Shown here in pieces: positions 60,140 through 64,000 of a stretch of DNA of 64,000 nucleotides (its first letter is position 1; each line of letters starts with the position of its first letter). This DNA comes from Halichondria panicea. Taxonomy: Eukaryota; Porifera; Demospongiae; Suberitida; Halichondriidae. Where the stretch lies: the NCBI RefSeq assembly GCF_963675165.1, contig NC_087378.1:6443205-6507204 (forward strand), given 5' to 3'. A model generated the notes under the pieces. It saw nothing but the letters and a program-made list of their open reading frames with translations. It was not told the origin of the DNA and did not search any database. A program made the position numbers and the translations under genes.

Positions 60140-62638
60140 ATGGATTTCATGGAAGTAGTAATAAGACGTTATCGGGTGGAGGGTGTGAGTCTGCAGGCAG
60201 CCAGGGAGACATCATCGTGGGGGGAACTCTGGTGGTCACTGCCTACTTTTTATATACTCCACCAGGAAGATAGCTGGGGAAGGATGAGCTCATTGTAGGC
60301 CTACCGGTATAAAATAATAATAATTATGCTGTCAAGCTACCTATACATATACTTAGCTAGCTACTTGTGTTTGTCAAGTGGGGTGATAGCATAGTTTTGG
60401 TTCATTTGTTGTGATACGTATATGTAATGCACATTTTTAATTCACCTCTTTCAGACTCTGCATGTGGCTATAGACCCCGTTGAGCGTGTTAAGGCTCCTG
60501 CACTGACTGCTGTGGTGTGTTTGAAGGACTTCCGGAGGCTACAGTTTGAGTTCCAGACCCCAGAGGATTGTGTGGACATGATGGATGCCCTGGAGGCTCT
60601 CTCTAAACCAGGTGAGTGGTGGTGGCACCTCTCCTCATTATAGCCTCTCTTACATGTACACTGTTGAAGTACTCAGAATGAAAGCACCGCGGGTGCTGAT
60701 GCCTTGGTGGAGGTGCCAAAGCTATACACACGTTAAAATCATGATATTTTGCATTAATTAATTTTGCTGCATCAAACTCAAGGAATGGGTAATGATCGAC
60801 CATGATTGTTGTTAAAGCGATTGATGCCAAATTACATCAGCAGAGCCTTGCAGCTCTCTTCTCACTCTTGCAGCTACCAATAGCTAGCGTTCTAGTGCCG
60901 AGCTAACTACTAAGGAGAGTAGCAACACTCGGTGGACAAGTTTTGCTACGCACTCCTCTGAAAAGGCTGCAATGGCATTCCAAGTAAGCATAACTCGAGA
61001 ACGAAGCATTATTTGCAAATTCACGAATTAAAATTCAAGAAAATAGAAGCCTATAGAAACTCTTACCTGCACTTGATTGATCCTTGAGCAGCTGTAGCAG
61101 TCTACACAGACAGACACACAAACACACTACCGTATACCTCGCTTGCGCATGCGTACCAAAGCTATTAGGGTTATACTCTTATAGCACCATATAATTTGTT
61201 TTGTGTACATAATTATAGTCTTATAGAACGTACTTTATTTTTGGTGTTGCCTTAAGTTATTACATGTATATATATACAATGTAGCTGCAGTTCTAAGAAC
61301 TGTGTGTAGTGTAAGTTGACCTGACTTTGTTGTCCATACACTATACACTGTACTTATCCAATGCTATCACACGCATGCACACACACACACACACACACAC
61401 AGTTCGTATTCACCATCTCCATGCCTTTACCCACTTCCCCCGTGTGACCCTCCCCCCAATGTTGTGGTCATTCTCAACATCTGAAGCCCTATTAACGGCA
61501 CAGGGCTGCTCGCCGGAGCATTACAGAGTCAGCTACATCAATAGGGGCTTCAAAGTGTGTGCTTCCTACCCCCAGGATATCATTGTCTCTCTCAATAACG
61601 AAATAAAAAAGGTGAGATCTAGGTGTGGTTGTTATATTTTGTTAGGACTTCACAACTTGAATTATGAAGGCCCCTGATTCATTCTGTAGTCTAAACTTTT
61701 AATTATTATTGCCAGGGACAACTTTTGGGAAATTTAGTACATACTGATCACTACCTCCTCCCCCCTCCAGAATGCTGGCTCCCTTAATAGACAGTGCATA
61801 TGACTATGTGTGGTGTTCTGTTTATTGACTTCTGTTAGTCATAAACTTAAGTTGGGAAATCCTACTTTCGATGCCTTTTGTAGGCTAAGCTCTGTTGTTA
61901 ACCAGAGGATTGTTCAAATTTCAATCAGTGTATAATGATCACTATCCCCCTCCAGAGTGCTAGCTACCGTCACCAAGGGAGGTTCCTGATGGTGTGCTTC
62001 CATCACAAGAAGAGTAGGGCAGTGTTGATCAAACGTGGGAAGCCACTGGTGGGGCTGACCAGTAAGAGGTGTCGGGAAGATGTGAGTATTCTCAACGCTT
62101 GTCTCCCTGGACTCAGCAAAGGGAAGGTCATGGACATACGCTCCCAGTCCATCGCACAGCATCACATGAGTAAAGGTACAGGGTTGGCGGAATCTTTGCA
62201 ACCTCAACGATAGGGTTGAGGGTTGAGCGTTTCTTAGTATGTATGGTGCAAAGCATTCCATGTAAGGAACACTCGACCCTCGACCCTATTGTTGCTGTTG
62301 TAAAGATTCTGCCAAACCCTGTATAGCTTGTGTGTAAATGCCTATTTTAATGCCATGGGAAGAGCTGCAACAACTTTCTACAAGAGACTGTCATCCATTA
62401 TGGCAATTAGGGGTGCCAGGTCATCAAGAAACAGACCAGCTATGGATGTACTTCTTGAGCCAATCGAAGAGGTCCAGGTTCTCGAGGGACACCTAGGACG
62501 AAACTAACTGTTTTCTATTATCAACCATTTTACTCTCACTTGTTTTGTAGCACAACTTATAATTATTATACAGAACCAACTTTACATAAACTATATTGTC
62601 GGACCCTTCATATGCACATAAGCTTGTTTACCAACCCT
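60140..62638 (+). pseudogene. MTMR9-like pseudogene, copy D
   Basis: Exon 1 starts with an ATG at 60140 (MDFMEVV, then YRVEGVSLQAARE), but a 4-base deletion shifts the frame before the GRAM strand. Exon 2 (60455-60611) is open (HVAIDPVERVKAPALTA, LKDFRRLQFEFQTPEDC). Exon 3 (61403-61611) is open (ALLTAQGCSPEHYRVSYINR, GFKVCASYPQDIIVSLNNE). Exon 4 (61956-62175) is open (GRFLMVCFHHKKS, LVGLTSKRCREDVSILNACL). Exon 5 is absent: the copy stops at about 62638, where sequence switches to the decayed B-like gene. About 450 unrelated bases lie in intron 2 (60670-61130). Apart from exon 1 this is the least damaged copy. Confidence 0.8.
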
Positions 62639-62689
62639 ATTTCGTGAGTGTCTTATGAAGTCAACTAAGGATGATTTTAGTTTAGTAGG

Positions 62690-63720
62690 TAATGCCATAC
62701 AGTATAGTGAATGGCAACACATTTTGACAAACCAGCTCTGCACATGCACACGAATACTGTCCCCCCAACAAGGTTTAATCTCATGGCGCAGCTGTACTTA
62801 ACCACCTGGCTATAGTGATCTTCACTCATCCATTCTTTATTTTGGGTAACACTGCATGATGGGCAGTCATTTATGTCATACTTTATACTTTCACAGATTG
62901 AGGCTTTTCCGTCCATTGTCCGTTGTCCTGACACTTTCTCCATTCCACATATAATGCACCTTTCAGACTAAACCCATCATTGCAGGAATAGTCGGCTCTG
63001 TTTCCAGGGTGCCTTCCTCCTACACGCACTTTGCCATTAGCTGAGGAAACAGTGCTGGGCACTTGGCTCCTAAAGTTTAGATAAATTATGGGGGCAAACA
63101 CATTGAAGCAGTACACTCACTTTCACAGGTTGAGGCTCCACTGTCCGTTGTTCTGACACTTTCTCCATCCCACAGCCTTCAGACTAAACCCATCATTGCG
63201 CGAATAGTCTCCTCTGCTTCCAGGGTCACGAACTTTGCCATTAGCTGGGGAAATCAGTGCTGGGTACTGGACTCCTACAGTTCAGTGATGAGTACATATA
63301 CGTTATTACGACAAACACATTAAACAGTATACACTTACTTTCACAGGTTGGGGCTTCTCCCGTCCAATGTCCATTATCCTCGCACTTTCTTCAACACACC
63401 TTTCAGACTGAACCCATCATTGCAGGAGTAGTCTGCTCTGTCTAGATCTCCGGGCTTCAAACTCGCACTCTGCCATCTTGAGGCGCACTGAAAGATTAAG
63501 GACAATTTCTTACAACAGCTGTGATATAGCTATGTAGATTTTAAATTAATGTTACGTTAACAGTACTTTAGCTGGAACGAGTTTGCAAACGAATTAGCTG
63601 TAGCCCGAGAGCTCAAATCCCTCGGAAGACCACTTTCCATCTGATTGGGTAGTGAGAGTTTACAGGGTGGAATTAACCAGCAATAGGAGCTCTGCAAATT
63701 TATATTGTTGGCATAATTAA
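62690..63720 (-). pseudogene. Decayed B-like CCP gene (psi-B2)
   Basis: It has the same layout as psi-B1. The last exon (about 62695-62860) keeps CPSCSVTQNKEW and QVVKYSCAM. CCP exons at about 62890-63072, 63122-63290 and 63350-63515 are B-type (ANGKVRVGGRHPGNRADYSC) but carry insertions (for example inside SLKGALYVEWRKC), deletions and lost splice sites. A damaged first exon (about 63580-63720) keeps bits of gene B's exon 1 (GAGAGCTCAAATCCCTCG). It is not translatable as a whole. Confidence 0.75.
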
Positions 63721-63744
63721 TTTACCATATAAGGCAAATACAGT

Positions 63745-64000
63745 TCCACGTAGTTACAGCAGTTCAACTCTTACCTACTCTTGTTTATGTGTATGCTATT
63801 AGACATGAGACATGCATGCATGCATAATTATTTGTGCTTTATGGCAAACTAGAGATTGGTCATCTTCAATAGACCATGCAATATAGCTTTCTTGCATTAA
63901 CCATTATTAATGATATATCTGCTGTAAAATTTGTGCACATACAGTTAAGCAATGACACAATAACAGCATGCCTCAATTTTACGTACAATCAGATTCATGA
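63745..64000. other. 3' flank of a further D-type CCP gene (array continues)
   Basis: GTTCAACTCTTACCTACT, GGCAAACTAGAGATTG, TGCTGTAAAAT and GCATGCCTCAATTT match the 3' flanks of genes D (about 22600-22800), E (32690-32960), F (43540-43740) and G (52130-52340) in the same order. The coding part of the next gene must lie past the window edge. Confidence 0.75.

Overview
The window is animal nuclear DNA. Genes are split by short GT-AG introns, mostly 50-70 bases in the large families. Recognisable families are metazoan: a ZDHHC16-like palmitoyltransferase, MTMR9-like myotubularin pieces, a GH35 beta-galactosidase relic, an APE-type non-LTR retrotransposon and many CCP (sushi) domains. The compact introns, dense foldback elements and large secreted CCP repertoire suggest an early-branching invertebrate. 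A sponge is my best guess, by inference only; nothing here proves the taxon.

Layout. 1-6503 is a minus-strand ZDHHC16-like gene whose 3.4 kb intron is full of foldback elements. 6789-7541 is a broken plus-strand GH35 fragment. From 8848 to the right edge lies a tandem array of secreted multi-CCP genes, all on the minus strand: A (8848-11974, 12 CCP), B (13821-17398, 15 CCP), C (19760-21652, 7 CCP), D (22892-27676, 19 CCP), E (33044-34788, 6 CCP), F (43802-47153, 13 CCP exons, decayed) and G (52394-58482, 25 CCP). Two wrecked B-like copies lie at 38967-39645 and 62690-63720. Nearly every domain is one symmetric phase 1-1 exon of 171-180 bases, so exons can be gained, lost or skipped without changing frame.

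Each D-type gene (D, E, F, G) is followed head-to-head by a plus-strand decayed MTMR9-like piece (copies A-D), so a block [CCP gene + MTMR9 piece] has been copied four times. The last bases of the window match the 3' flank of a D-type gene, so the array continues to the right. Inside genes, runs of exons with their introns are duplicated: a 3-exon 706-base unit in D, a 4-exon unit of about 900 bases in G, and a 1178-base block in B.

The CCP genes share a signal peptide, a mature N-terminus with a Y-x-P motif, a TATA box 49-64 bases before the ATG, and no visible membrane anchor. They look like secreted chains of CCP modules, such as recognition, adhesion or complement-control-like molecules. 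That role is inference. The fast change in domain number is what the sequence shows directly.
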